Assembly (NCBI GenBank): GCA_039809495.1
Contig: JBDHVC010000013.1
Coordinates: forward strand, 1-64,000
DNA: 64,000 nucleotides
Origin: JAFLCL01 sp039809495
Lineage (GTDB): Bacteria > Myxococcota_A > Polyangia > Polyangiales > Sandaracinaceae
Direction of reading: 5' to 3'
In this document: positions 9,134 to 17,544 of the stretch, piece after piece
Numbering within the stretch: position 1 is the stretch's first letter
Layout: every line of letters starts with the position of its first letter
Notes under the pieces: generated by a model
What the model was told of the DNA's origin: nothing
The model's input: only the letters and a program-made list of their open reading frames with translations
Database searches by the model: none
Translations under genes and position numbers: made by a program

Positions 9134-10462
9134 TCAACGCGCTCGTCGCTGCGCGAGCTCGACGAGCCGCGCCCGCTCGCCCCAGACCTTGCGGAAGGCC
9201 TCCGCGTAGAGATCCACCGTCGCCTCGTCCTGCGCGATGAGCGGGCAGGTGTGGGAGAAGACGACGATCGACCCGTCGAGGAGCGCCTGCGCGCCGGCGT
9301 AGGAGGCGTGGTAGTTCGCGCGGAGCCGCTCGAGATCACCCGCGGAGAACGGGAAGCCCTTGCCGAAGCCCCGCAGCTCTCGAAAGAGGGGGAAGGACGC
9401 GAGCGTCTCGGACTGCCAGAGGTAGACCTCGCACCCCTCGGCGCGGAGCGCCGCGAGCGTCGCGTCGCGGAGGGCCACGGGCGAGAGATCGAGCCCCGCC
9501 GCCTTCGGATCGAGCCAGACGCGGTACTTGTGGAACACGCTCGTCCGATCGCTCGGCACGCGCTGCGGGCTCACGCCGGGCAGCGCCTCGAGCGCCGACG
9601 AGAGCCGCGCCGCGTTCGCCTGGGCGCGCTCCGTCAGCGCAGGCAGCCGCGCGAGCTGGCTCGACGCGAACGCCGCCATCATCTCGTTGCCCCGGTACAT
9701 GGAGCCGACGTCCAGGGTGCGGAGCGCGCGGTGGCCGTCGAGCGGGCGCTCGGCGTCGTAATGCGCGGCGTCCGCGCGCACGAGATCCTGGCCGAAATTC
9801 CGCGCGCGGTTCGCGCGCTCGAGGAGGGCCTCGTCGTTCGTGACGTAGACGCCGCCCTCGCCCGCCGGGAGGTTCTTCGAGCTCTGCATCGAGAAGCCGG
9901 CGCCCTGGCCGAAGGAGCCGACGGGCCTGCCCTGGTAGGTCGCGAGGTGCGCCTGCGCCGCGTCCTCGATCACGGAGAGGCCGTGCCGCTTCGCGATCTG
10001 GAGGATCGGCTCGAGATCGGCCGGGCAGCCGTGCACGTGGACGGGCATGATCGCCCTCGTCCGCGGCGAGATCGCGGCCTCGATCGTCGCCGGATCCATG
10101 TTGCCGCTCTCGCGCTGGACGTCGACGAAGACGGGGATCGCGCCCTCCTGGATCACCGCCGTCGCCGTCGCCACGAAGGAGTACGCGGGGACGATCACCT
10201 CGTCGCCCTCGCCGATGTCGAGCGCCGAGATGGCCACCTGGAGCGCGCTCGTCCCCGAGTGGGTGAGCAGCGCGTGCCGCGCCCCCACCGCCTGCGCGAA
10301 CGCCGCCTGGAACGCGCGCGCCGCGGGTGCCTCGGAGCCCGAGAGGATCCCCCGATCGAGCACCTCCATCACCGCGCGCTTGTCCGCGTCCGTGATGATC
10401 GGCCACTTCGCGTGCCGCGCCCGATCGACGAGCGGCGCACCCCCGAACACAGCGAGCGTCAT
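9134..10462 (-). CDS. DegT/DnrJ/EryC1/StrS-family aminotransferase
   Basis: 442 residues, PLP-dependent fold type I. The catalytic Lys is near residue 196 in SMQSSKNLPAGEGG; the cofactor Asp lies in SVIEDAAQAH. The family transfers an amino group to keto-sugars or keto-cyclitols. The GEGG after the Lys, rather than the GDGG common in sugar aminotransferases, recalls the StsC/aminocyclitol branch; this is inference. ATG at 10462 is chosen over the TTG at 10468 because GGAGG sits 7 bases before the ATG. It lies 78 bases after the inositol-phosphate synthase gene, so scyllo-inosose is a plausible acceptor. Confidence 0.85.
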   Translation of the reverse strand: MTLAVFGGAPLVDRARHAKWPIITDADKRAVMEVLDRGILSGSEAPAARAFQAAFAQAVGARHALLTHSGTSALQVAISALDIGEGDEVIVPAYSFVATATAVIQEGAIPVFVDVQRESGNMDPATIEAAISPRTRAIMPVHVHGCPADLEPILQIAKRHGLSVIEDAAQAHLATYQGRPVGSFGQGAGFSMQSSKNLPAGEGGVYVTNDEALLERANRARNFGQDLVRADAAHYDAERPLDGHRALRTLDVGSMYRGNEMMAAFASSQLARLPALTERAQANAARLSSALEALPGVSPQRVPSDRTSVFHKYRVWLDPKAAGLDLSPVALRDATLAALRAEGCEVYLWQSETLASFPLFRELRGFGKGFPFSAGDLERLRANYHASYAGAQALLDGSIVVFSHTCPLIAQDEATVDLYAEAFRKVWGERARLVELAQRRAR

Positions 10463-10540
10463 CGGCAAACCTCCGGAGACAAGATCGAGGCGCGAGAGGG
10501 CGGAGCGAGCGCCCCACCCCCTCCGCGCGTCAGCTTCGGC

Positions 10541-11752
10541 TCAGGCCTTGCCCGAGACCTTCTTCGCCCAGTCGAGCAGCATCCGCTCCTGCTTGAACGG
10601 ATCGTGCTGCGGCTGCTCGCCGACCGAGTGGTAGGGGCTCTTGAAGTAGAGCGACATCTGGCGCTGGATGCCCTTCTCGCCCTTGGCCTTCGCCACGTCC
10701 ATGAGCCGAACCATGTCGATCGCGAGCGGCGCCGCGAGGATCGAGTCCTGGCAGAGGAAGTTGACCTTCATCTGCATCGGCACGCCGCAGAAGCCGCCGA
10801 TGTCGATGTTGTCCCACGCCTCCTTCGCGTCGCCGCGGGGCTTGTAGTAGTGGATGTGGACCTGGTGGTTCTCGACGCGGTAGCCGACGATCGAGTCGAG
10901 CACGGCCGCCTTGCTGAGGATCTTGGTCTTGTTCGAGCCCGGATCGTCGAGGATCAGGCCGTCGTTGTTGCCGAGGAAGTTGACCGAGTACCAGCCGATG
11001 ACCTTCAGGTTGCGGACCTGGAACATCGCCCCGAGCGCGGTCTTGAGGAGGGTCTGGCCGGTCTTGCCGTCCATGCCGCAGTAGGGGTTTCGCACCTCGT
11101 TGGCGTGCTCCTCGAGCGCCGGCACGTTCGTGAGCGAGGGCGCGAAGTTGCAGAACGGCACGCCGAGCTTGTTCGCCACGTAGAAGTAGCGCATCGCCGG
11201 CGAGATCGCGTGATCGCTCGCGTCGAGCGCCTTCTCGAAGGCGGCGAGCGTCTTGTGGCAGTCGATGACGTCCTGGTAGCGCTCGGTCGAGGCGAGGTTG
11301 ATCATCACGACCGCGTCGCAGTCGTTCGCCTTCTTGAAGTCGAGGATGTTCTTCTCGAGGATCGCGAGCTCCTCGCGGAAGGTCTTCACCTTCACGACGT
11401 TCTCGCCCTTCGCGTTGGCGGCGTACTCGCCCGAGAAGACGGCCGGCCAGGGCTTGAGCGCCTCGAGCTCCGGCTTGACCTGATCGAGCATCTCGTGGCT
11501 GAGCACGCCGTGGTGCTTCGCCGCCTCGTACGCGTTCGGGAACGCGAGGTCCCAGCCGCCGAAGACGAGATCCTTGAGGTCGCGGAACTGGAGGAAGTCC
11601 GTGAGCTTCTCGCCCGGCGCGGGGTTGCCCGGCTCGGTGATCATGCCGATGCGCGGCACGAGCCCCTTCACCATGAGATGCACGCCCGCGATCGCGGTCG
11701 AGCTGACCGCGCCGTTGACGCCGACGAAGACGATTCCGAGCTTCTTACCCAT
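10541..11752 (-). CDS. ino1: myo-Inositol-1-phosphate synthase
   Basis: 403 residues. It converts glucose 6-phosphate to inositol phosphate with bound NAD. The N-terminal Rossmann motif is GVNGAVSSTAIAG. The catalytic and NAD segment includes NPYCGMDGKTGQT and GWYSVNFLGNNDG, followed by DDPGSNKTKILSKAAVLDS. The length is between the short actinobacterial form and the approximately 510-residue eukaryotic form. GGAG/GAGAG precedes the ATG. A GH3-family gene and an inositol monophosphatase gene lie upstream on the same strand, supporting a full route to free inositol. Confidence 0.93.
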   Translation of the reverse strand: MGKKLGIVFVGVNGAVSSTAIAGVHLMVKGLVPRIGMITEPGNPAPGEKLTDFLQFRDLKDLVFGGWDLAFPNAYEAAKHHGVLSHEMLDQVKPELEALKPWPAVFSGEYAANAKGENVVKVKTFREELAILEKNILDFKKANDCDAVVMINLASTERYQDVIDCHKTLAAFEKALDASDHAISPAMRYFYVANKLGVPFCNFAPSLTNVPALEEHANEVRNPYCGMDGKTGQTLLKTALGAMFQVRNLKVIGWYSVNFLGNNDGLILDDPGSNKTKILSKAAVLDSIVGYRVENHQVHIHYYKPRGDAKEAWDNIDIGGFCGVPMQMKVNFLCQDSILAAPLAIDMVRLMDVAKAKGEKGIQRQMSLYFKSPYHSVGEQPQHDPFKQERMLLDWAKKVSGKA

Positions 11753-11886
11753 GTGACTCTCTCCTATTCCGGCTCACGCCGACGAACCATGGCGTAGGGA
11801 TCTTTCGTGCCTTCTTCGCCTCGCGCTCATCGCGGGGCGGCATTCCATCGCTCGAGCCACGAGCCGCTCGAGCCTCGTCTCGCGGC

Positions 11887-13530
11887 TCAGCTCGCGACGT
11901 AGCTCCGCAAGAGCGTCTTGCGATCGTCGTCGAGAATCCTGGGGAATTTCGACTGCACGCTCACGTTACCGATGTCCTTCATGAAGCGCTTCACCGAGCC
12001 GCGGGGCAGCGCGATCGCCTCCGGCGCGAGGATGCCCACCTCGTTCTCGCGGTGCTCGCGGTACACGCGGTTCTCGCGGCAGAGCCCCTCGTCGAAGGCC
12101 GCCGCGAACGCGCGCATGTCGGGCGCCTCGCCCTCGAACTCGGCGAAGAGGACGTAGCGCGACTTCGCGGTCCCCTCCACGCCGACGTCGGCGCCGCAGC
12201 CGTAGTCCACGGTCGTCGAGGGGAGCTTCGAGAGCGCGTGCTCGACCGCGCGCTGGATCTCGACGTGCGTCGTCAGCTCCTGCGTCGTCGAGAGGCAGCC
12301 CGAGAGCCGCCCCGCGAATTCGATCCGCAGCGGGTCGACGCTCGGGAAGCGGACGAGATCGCCGAGCCGATAGCTGTAGAGGCCCGACGGCGTCGTCACG
12401 TGGATCGCGTAGAGCTTGTCCTTCTCGACGCCCCAGAGCGGGACGCGCGCCGGCCAGCTCCCGATCCCGCCCAGATCGCTCGCGCTCTCGACCGGCACGA
12501 ATTCGTAGAAGACGCCGCGATCGGGGATCATCAGCATCCCGCGCTCGCCCGCGTGATCGCTCGCCGCGAAGATGCCGCCCTCGGTGGCGTTGTAGGTGTC
12601 GACGAGCGTGAAGTCCTGCCCGAGCCGCTCGCGGATGACGGGGATATAGGGGTCGGCCGCGACGCCCCCGCCGAGGAGCACGCGCAGGTTCGGCCAGAGC
12701 GCCGAGACACTGTCCACCTTGCGGCCGCGGCGCTCGGCCGCCTGGAGCAGCTTCTCGAAGAGGATCGAGAACCAGCACGTCGTCCCCGCCACCGCGCGGA
12801 TGTCGTGATCCATGTAGCGCTCGACGATCCGCTCGAGCTTGTAGTCGTAGTCGGCGATCTCGCGGATGTCCTTCGCCGGGAGCTGCACGGGCCGCGTGAA
12901 CGCCGGCATGCGGATCGACTGGAGCGAGGGGTTCGTCGTGATGTAGACCGGGCCCTCGCGGCGCATCGTCGTCGGCGGGAAGAGGCCGAGCGTGAAGCCG
13001 TCGGTCATGTCCCTCACGTTCTTCGCGACGAGGTAGCGATAGAGCGAGTCCGCCGCCGAGCCGCGCTGGTAGGCGATCTGGCGCTCGCTGATCGGCAGGA
13101 ACTTGGGCTTGCCCTTCGTCGAGCTGCCCGACGAGTTGCCGAAGTACATCACCTTCTCGGGGACGAGGATGCCCGTCTCGCCCGCGCGCATCGCCTCGAA
13201 CGCCGTCGAGAACGAGTCGTAGTCGCCGACGGGGACGCGCGCCGCGTACGCGTCGAAGGTGCGGATGTCGCCGAAGCCGTAGCGACGGCCGAAGGTCGTG
13301 TCCTTCGCGTGGGAGAGGAAGCCCCGCAGCGTCTTCGTCTGCACCTCCTCGACGTGGCGGAGCGAACGGTCCCAGAGCGCGACCCGCACCCGCGCCGCGG
13401 CGTAGAGCGACTGCCCGACGAGGTTCGGGTACGGGCTCTTCTTGAGCGTGCGTGGCCCCGCGTGGGTCGTCCGCGAGGCGCGCGAGGCCGCGTCCTTCTT
13501 GCTCTCGGGATCGACATTCATGGTCTGCAT
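11887..13530 (-). CDS. GH3-family acyl-adenylating enzyme
   Basis: 547 residues. It resembles the plant GH3/JAR1 family, which adenylates a carboxylic acid and transfers the acyl group to an amine. Visible motifs are YFGNSSGSSTKGKPKFLPI (ATP phosphate loop), DTYNATEGGIF, and YSYRLGDLVRF, followed by the C-terminal swivel domain. Bacterial members have no settled function. ATG at 13530 is preceded by AGAGAGG at 6 bases; the in-frame upstream extension looks noncoding. It lies between the genes for inositol-phosphate synthase and inositol monophosphatase, so an acyl conjugate of an inositol or aminoinositol is a reasonable guess, not shown. Confidence 0.85.
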   Translation of the reverse strand: MQTMNVDPESKKDAASRASRTTHAGPRTLKKSPYPNLVGQSLYAAARVRVALWDRSLRHVEEVQTKTLRGFLSHAKDTTFGRRYGFGDIRTFDAYAARVPVGDYDSFSTAFEAMRAGETGILVPEKVMYFGNSSGSSTKGKPKFLPISERQIAYQRGSAADSLYRYLVAKNVRDMTDGFTLGLFPPTTMRREGPVYITTNPSLQSIRMPAFTRPVQLPAKDIREIADYDYKLERIVERYMDHDIRAVAGTTCWFSILFEKLLQAAERRGRKVDSVSALWPNLRVLLGGGVAADPYIPVIRERLGQDFTLVDTYNATEGGIFAASDHAGERGMLMIPDRGVFYEFVPVESASDLGGIGSWPARVPLWGVEKDKLYAIHVTTPSGLYSYRLGDLVRFPSVDPLRIEFAGRLSGCLSTTQELTTHVEIQRAVEHALSKLPSTTVDYGCGADVGVEGTAKSRYVLFAEFEGEAPDMRAFAAAFDEGLCRENRVYREHRENEVGILAPEAIALPRGSVKRFMKDIGNVSVQSKFPRILDDDRKTLLRSYVAS

Positions 13531-13725
13531 CGGTGCCTCTCTCACTCTGCTTTCATGCCCCTCGAGCGAGGAGCGAGGATCGGAGCGACGAACGTCGAGG
13601 AACGAGGGCTGCGGACGGCGCCGCGAGCGCGACGGGGGCCGCGCTCGAGGGCGCGCGACTATCCCACCGCGCGGCACCCGCGCAAACCGGGGGCGCGGCG
13701 GAGCGCGCCGAGGAGCCGCGGCGCG

Positions 13726-14571
13726 TCACGCGACCCCCGGCGGCAGCGGACCTCGCGCGGCGAGCGCCTCGAGCAGCGCGTCGTGGACGAGGCCGTTCGA
13801 GGCGAGGACGCGGCGCTCGTGGAGCCCGAACGCGGATCCGTCGACGTTCGAGACGCGCCCGCCCGCCTCGAGGAGGATCGCCACGCCCGCCGCGACGTCC
13901 CAGGCGTTGAGCCCCGGCTCCCAGAAGCCGTCGTACGCGCCGTCGGCGACGAGGCAGAGCTCGAGCGCGGCCGCGCCGCAGCGCCGAACGCCGCGCGTGT
14001 GGGAGTCGATCCGGAGAAAGCGCGCGTAGTTGTTCTCGGGGCTCGTGCGGCGGCTCGCGGGGAAGCCGGTCGCGAGGAGCGCCTCCTCCAGGCGCTCCGT
14101 CGAGGAGACGCGGCAGGGCGTGACGCCGCGCGCGTCGTGCCGCTCGGCGCCGAGCCCGCGGGCGGCGCTCCAGAGCATCCCGAGCGCCGGCGCCACGACG
14201 ACCCCGGCGAGGGGACGCTCGCCCGCGTCGCTCTTCTCGACGAGCCCGAGCGAGACGCAGAAGAACGGGTGGCCGTGCGCGAAGTTCGTCGTCCCGTCGA
14301 TCGGATCGACGTACCAGACGAGCGCGCGATCGCGCTCTTGGGGCCCCTCGCCCTCTTCACCGACCACGCCGTGATCGGGGAACACGGCGCCGAGCCGCTC
14401 GCGCAGCAGGCGCTCCGAGCGCGTGTCGAATTCGGTGACGAGATCGCTCTCGCCCTTGAGCCGCACGCGGCTCGCGTGGCCCCAACCCTCGAGGACGAGC
14501 GCCCCCGCCTCTCGGGCGATCGAGCGAGCGTGGTCGAGGATCTCGCGGAGCGCGGCCTGGGTCGGTGCCAT
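13726..14571 (-). CDS. suhB: Inositol monophosphatase family protein
   Basis: 281 residues. It has the full metal site of the IMPase family: GEEGEGP near residue 72, DPIDGTTNF at 89-97 and NAWDVAAG near 215. It would release inorganic phosphate from inositol monophosphate, the product of the enzyme encoded at 10541-11752. The SuhB alternative (RNA-related role) cannot be excluded. ATG at 14571 is chosen because the family's helix starts right after it; no clear ribosome site. An 18-bp palindrome is centred about 80 bases upstream. Confidence 0.88.
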   Translation of the reverse strand: MAPTQAALREILDHARSIAREAGALVLEGWGHASRVRLKGESDLVTEFDTRSERLLRERLGAVFPDHGVVGEEGEGPQERDRALVWYVDPIDGTTNFAHGHPFFCVSLGLVEKSDAGERPLAGVVVAPALGMLWSAARGLGAERHDARGVTPCRVSSTERLEEALLATGFPASRRTSPENNYARFLRIDSHTRGVRRCGAAALELCLVADGAYDGFWEPGLNAWDVAAGVAILLEAGGRVSNVDGSAFGLHERRVLASNGLVHDALLEALAARGPLPPGVA

Positions 14572-14641
14572 CGCCGCGGCGCTCTGCAATGCTCGGGCCG
14601 AGCCCTCCCCTTTCGGGGGGACGAAGCGAGGACGACGCAAT

Positions 14642-14659
14642 TTCGGCCAATTGGCCGAA
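14642..14659. promoter_or_regulatory. 18-bp perfect palindrome upstream of the IMPase gene
   Basis: TTCGGCCAATTGGCCGAA is a perfect dyad with no spacer, lying 71-88 bases before the ATG at 14571. It sits in an unusually AT-containing patch of the 217-base gap. It fits a dimeric repressor or activator site better than a terminator, since no T run follows. A CCCC-TTTC-GGGG mini-hairpin is close by (about 14607-14618). Confidence 0.6.
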
Positions 14660-14788
14660 GTCCCCACGAGCAACGAAAGCGCCGGAGCGCGCGCTCGCGC
14701 CCCGCGGGCCGCGCCTCGGAGCGCAGCGGGTTGCGCGGCGGTGCGAAGGCGGCTTCGCGGTGCCCCGTCCGGCGCGTGCGCGGCGGCG

Positions 14789-15256
14789 TCAGCGCAGGGT
14801 CGCGAGCGAGCGGAGGGCGCTCTCGGCGGCGCCGCGGACCGCGCTCCTGCGCATCGCCTCGTCGCTCCCTCCGCCGCGGACGCCCGCGCGCCCCTCGAGC
14901 ATCGCGCGCACGGCGCCCCCCCGCGCGTCGGCGACGACGATCGAGACCCGACAGCGCACCTCGTGCTCGTCCGAGCCCACCGCGCGCTCCGAGAGCTCGA
15001 CCACCGAGCCCGTCACGAGGAAGCGCGCGCGCGCACGGTCCGGGGAGAGCGCGAGGCTCGGGTGGGAGCGGAGCGCGGAGCGGAGCGCGCTCTCGAGCAG
15101 CGTCGAGTCGACCTCGCGGCCGCTCGCGAAGGTGCCGAGGGCGATCGGCGTCGGCGCTCGGGGCCTCGGCTGAGCGTCGAGCGATCCTTGGAGCGCGAGC
15201 CAGGAGCAGAGGCCGAGCGCGCACGAGAGCACCCACACACGCGACGTCGAACGCAT
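14789..15256 (-). CDS. Exported protein, unknown
   Basis: 155 residues with an N-terminal signal peptide (basic start, hydrophobic stretch, cleavage after LDAQ). The mature part is a small alpha/beta domain with a repeated AGVRGGGS loop; it vaguely recalls periplasmic LpoB/CsgG-like folds, but I do not recognise it. ATG at 15256 is chosen because GGAGG lies 6 bases before it; upstream in-frame residues are noncoding-like. A possible promoter (TTGGGC, 17 bases, TATCGA) lies in the divergent gap to 15389. Confidence 0.65.
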   Translation of the reverse strand: MRSTSRVWVLSCALGLCSWLALQGSLDAQPRPRAPTPIALGTFASGREVDSTLLESALRSALRSHPSLALSPDRARARFLVTGSVVELSERAVGSDEHEVRCRVSIVVADARGGAVRAMLEGRAGVRGGGSDEAMRRSAVRGAAESALRSLATLR

Positions 15257-15375
15257 GCGACACCTCCGTGGCGTCGGCCCGCCGTCTCTCGGCGAGCGAA
15301 GGTCACCACACCTCGTCGATACCTCATCCCGATCCCGCGCCCAAGAAACCGACACGCGCGCGAGCGTGCGTCACG

Positions 15376-15381
15376 TACGCT
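15376..15381 (+). promoter_or_regulatory. -10-like box for leaderless start at 15389
   Basis: TACGCT, seven bases before the ATG, with no Shine-Dalgarno sequence. Same spacing as the other proposed leaderless starts here. Confidence 0.4.
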
Positions 15382-15388
15382 GACGCGC

Positions 15389-16063
15389 ATGACGCTGCGC
15401 TCGCTCCTCGCGGAGAACACCTCGATCGCGAAGATCGCCGAGTACCTCGACGCGCTCACGCCCGACGAGCGCGCGCGCGAGGGGAACGGCCTCGGGCGGA
15501 GCGAGCAGGCGCGCCTCTTCGAGATCGCCGCGGACGCGCCGCGCATCACGCTCGCGCACTTCGTCCCCGACGACGTCGCGCCCGGACGCGCCGTCCATCA
15601 CCCAGGCCGCAACACGATCAGCGTGTTCGAGCACTTCCAGCGCTTCGAGAAGCGCTTCACGAGGCCGACGGCGGAGCGCGCGCGCGGGCTCCTCGCCGGC
15701 TACAACGCCTCGAACGCGTGGTTCGTGCATCCGGGCTACTTCGTCGCGTACGAGACGAGCGGGAGCCGGCGCTCGCCCGAGCGGGAGGCGAGCCGCGAGG
15801 CGTGGGAGCGGCGGGGCGGCGTCGTCGTCGACTACTTCCAGGTCCCGGACGGCCTCGAGCTGCCCGCGGGCTGGCCGCCCGTGCGCCGCAACTCCCAGGG
15901 CCTCCAGCGCCTCGTCTACCACCGCACGCGCGACTTCATGCGTCGCGTCTCGAGCCACGTCTCGATCGGGCGCGCGTCGACCGAGGACGAGAAGGGCGAC
16001 CGGCTCCTCGACTACTGGTTCACGCTCGTTCGCGAGCCGCCGGCGGCGGAGCGGGCGGGCTGA
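15389..16063 (+). CDS. Conserved hypothetical protein
   Basis: 224 residues, soluble, no signal peptide. Features include a His-rich segment (HHPGRNTISVFEHFQRFEKRF) and aromatic-rich stretches (NAWFVHPGYFVAYE). I do not recognise the family. The longer in-frame extension back to 14423 is antisense to the IMPase gene and rejected. No ribosome site; a TACGCT box (15376-15381) ends 7 bases before the ATG, suggesting a leaderless mRNA. Its last 44 bases overlap the end of the DAHP synthase gene tail to tail. Confidence 0.65.
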   Translation: MTLRSLLAENTSIAKIAEYLDALTPDERAREGNGLGRSEQARLFEIAADAPRITLAHFVPDDVAPGRAVHHPGRNTISVFEHFQRFEKRFTRPTAERARGLLAGYNASNAWFVHPGYFVAYETSGSRRSPEREASREAWERRGGVVVDYFQVPDGLELPAGWPPVRRNSQGLQRLVYHRTRDFMRRVSSHVSIGRASTEDEKGDRLLDYWFTLVREPPAAERAG

Positions 16064-17438
16064 TCGAGTCCGGGGCCCGAGCGCCCTTCAGCGTGCGCGC
16101 GAGCGCGAACGCCAGCTCGAGCGACTGGTGGTGGTTGAGCCGCGGATCGCACGCCGTCTCGTAGGCGGCGTCGAGGTCGTGCTCGGAGATCGCGTCAGCG
16201 CCGCCGACGCACTCCGTGACGTCGTCGCCGGTGATCTCGAGGTGGACGCCCCCGAAGCGCGTGCCCTCGCGCTGGTGGGCCTCGAAGGTCTCCTCGAGCT
16301 CCCCGAGGATCGCGGAGAACGCCCGCGTCTTTCGCCCCGATCGCGTCGTCGTCCCGTTCCCGTGCATCGGATCGCAGATCCAGAGGACGCGCCGTCCCGC
16401 CTCGCGCATCGCGCGGAGCAGCGGCGCGAGGCGCGTCTTCACCGCCTCGTGGCCCATGCGCGTGATGAAGACGAGCCGCCCAGGCTCGTTCCGGGGGTTC
16501 AGCGCGCGCGAGAGCGCGAGGGCCTCGCCGGGCGTCGCGCTCGGCCCGAGCTTCACCCCGATCGGGTTCTCCACGCCGCGAAAGAGCTCGACGTGGGCAC
16601 CGTCGATGCGCCGCGTGCGCTCGCCGATCCACGGGAAGTGCGTCGTGAGGCAGTAGTGCCCCGCGCGCCGGGGCACCCTGCGCACCTGCGCCGCCTCGTA
16701 CTCGAGGTGCAGCCCCTCGTGGCTCGAGAAGACCTCGACGCGCGTGATCTCCTCGACGCGGCGCTCGCCGAGCGACTCCATGAACGCGATCGCGTCGAGG
16801 ATCTCGGCCGTCGTGCGCCGGTACTCGCTCGCGACGGAGGCCTCGAGGCCTCGCCCGTTCGCGAAGGCGAGATCCCACTGCCGCGCGCGGTGGACGTCGG
16901 CGAAGCCGCCCACCGCGAGCGAGCGGATGAAGTTCATGGTGAGGGCGGCGTGCTCGTAGCCTTCGACGAGCCGCGCCGGATCGGGCACACGCGCCGCCTC
17001 GGCGAACTCGGCGCGGTTCACGAGATCGCCGAAGTAGTTGGGCAGCGTGACCTCGCGCCCGCCCACGACCCGCGTCTCGCTCGGGTGCGAGCGGGGCTTC
17101 GCGTACTGGCCGGCGAGCCGCGCGATGCGCACGACGGGCGTCCCCGCGCCGTGCACGAGGACGAGCGACATCTGGAGCAGGATCTTGAGCTTCGAGACGA
17201 TCGCGTCCGAGGTGCAGTCGGCGAAGCGCTCGGCGCAGTCGCCACCCTGCAGGACGAAGCGTCGGCCCTCCTCGGCGTCGGCGAGGTGGGCGCGCAGGCG
17301 CTCGATCTCCCACGACGTGACGATCGGCGGGAGCGCCTCGATCCGCGCGATGGCGCGCTCGAGCGCCGGGGCGTCGGCGTAGCGGATCGCCTGCTCCCGC
17401 GGGCGATCCTGGTACGAGTGCGGATGCCAGCCGGACAC
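16020..17438 (-). CDS. Class II (plant-type) DAHP synthase
   Basis: 472 residues. First shikimate-pathway step: phosphoenolpyruvate plus erythrose 4-phosphate to DAHP. Class II motifs are GGDCAERF, RIARLAGQYAKPRS, SSHEGLHLEYE, ITRMGHEAVKTRL, WICDPMHGNG and GGVHLEITGDDVTECVGG. The family N-terminus WxPxSW-like corresponds to GWHPHSYQ, so I start at the GTG at 17438; a GTG at 17516 would add 26 residues unlike the family. TGCTACCGC ends 6 bases before 17438, fitting a leaderless start. Divergent from the oligopeptidase gene. Confidence 0.93.
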   Translation of the reverse strand: MSGWHPHSYQDRPREQAIRYADAPALERAIARIEALPPIVTSWEIERLRAHLADAEEGRRFVLQGGDCAERFADCTSDAIVSKLKILLQMSLVLVHGAGTPVVRIARLAGQYAKPRSHPSETRVVGGREVTLPNYFGDLVNRAEFAEAARVPDPARLVEGYEHAALTMNFIRSLAVGGFADVHRARQWDLAFANGRGLEASVASEYRRTTAEILDAIAFMESLGERRVEEITRVEVFSSHEGLHLEYEAAQVRRVPRRAGHYCLTTHFPWIGERTRRIDGAHVELFRGVENPIGVKLGPSATPGEALALSRALNPRNEPGRLVFITRMGHEAVKTRLAPLLRAMREAGRRVLWICDPMHGNGTTTRSGRKTRAFSAILGELEETFEAHQREGTRFGGVHLEITGDDVTECVGGADAISEHDLDAAYETACDPRLNHHQSLELAFALARTLKGARAPDSISPPAPPPAARERA

Positions 17439-17444
17439 GCGCGA

Positions 17445-17453
17445 GCGGTAGCA
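17445..17453 (-). promoter_or_regulatory. Extended -10-like box for the DAHP synthase gene
   Basis: TGCTACCGC on the minus strand (TG-N-TACCGC), six bases from the GTG at 17438. It supports both the choice of start and a leaderless transcript. Confidence 0.4.
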
Positions 17454-17544
17454 CGGAGTCGGGCCGCGCGCGCGAGGCCGAGCCGCCGTGACGAGGAGGG
17501 ATTGGCTCGTCGCCACGCGCGACGCGCACTACGCTCCGCGCTCC

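Noticed and set aside
8552..11797. 1081-codon plus-strand frame
   Set aside because: Runs through the aminotransferase and inositol-phosphate synthase genes in antisense; both have clear families.
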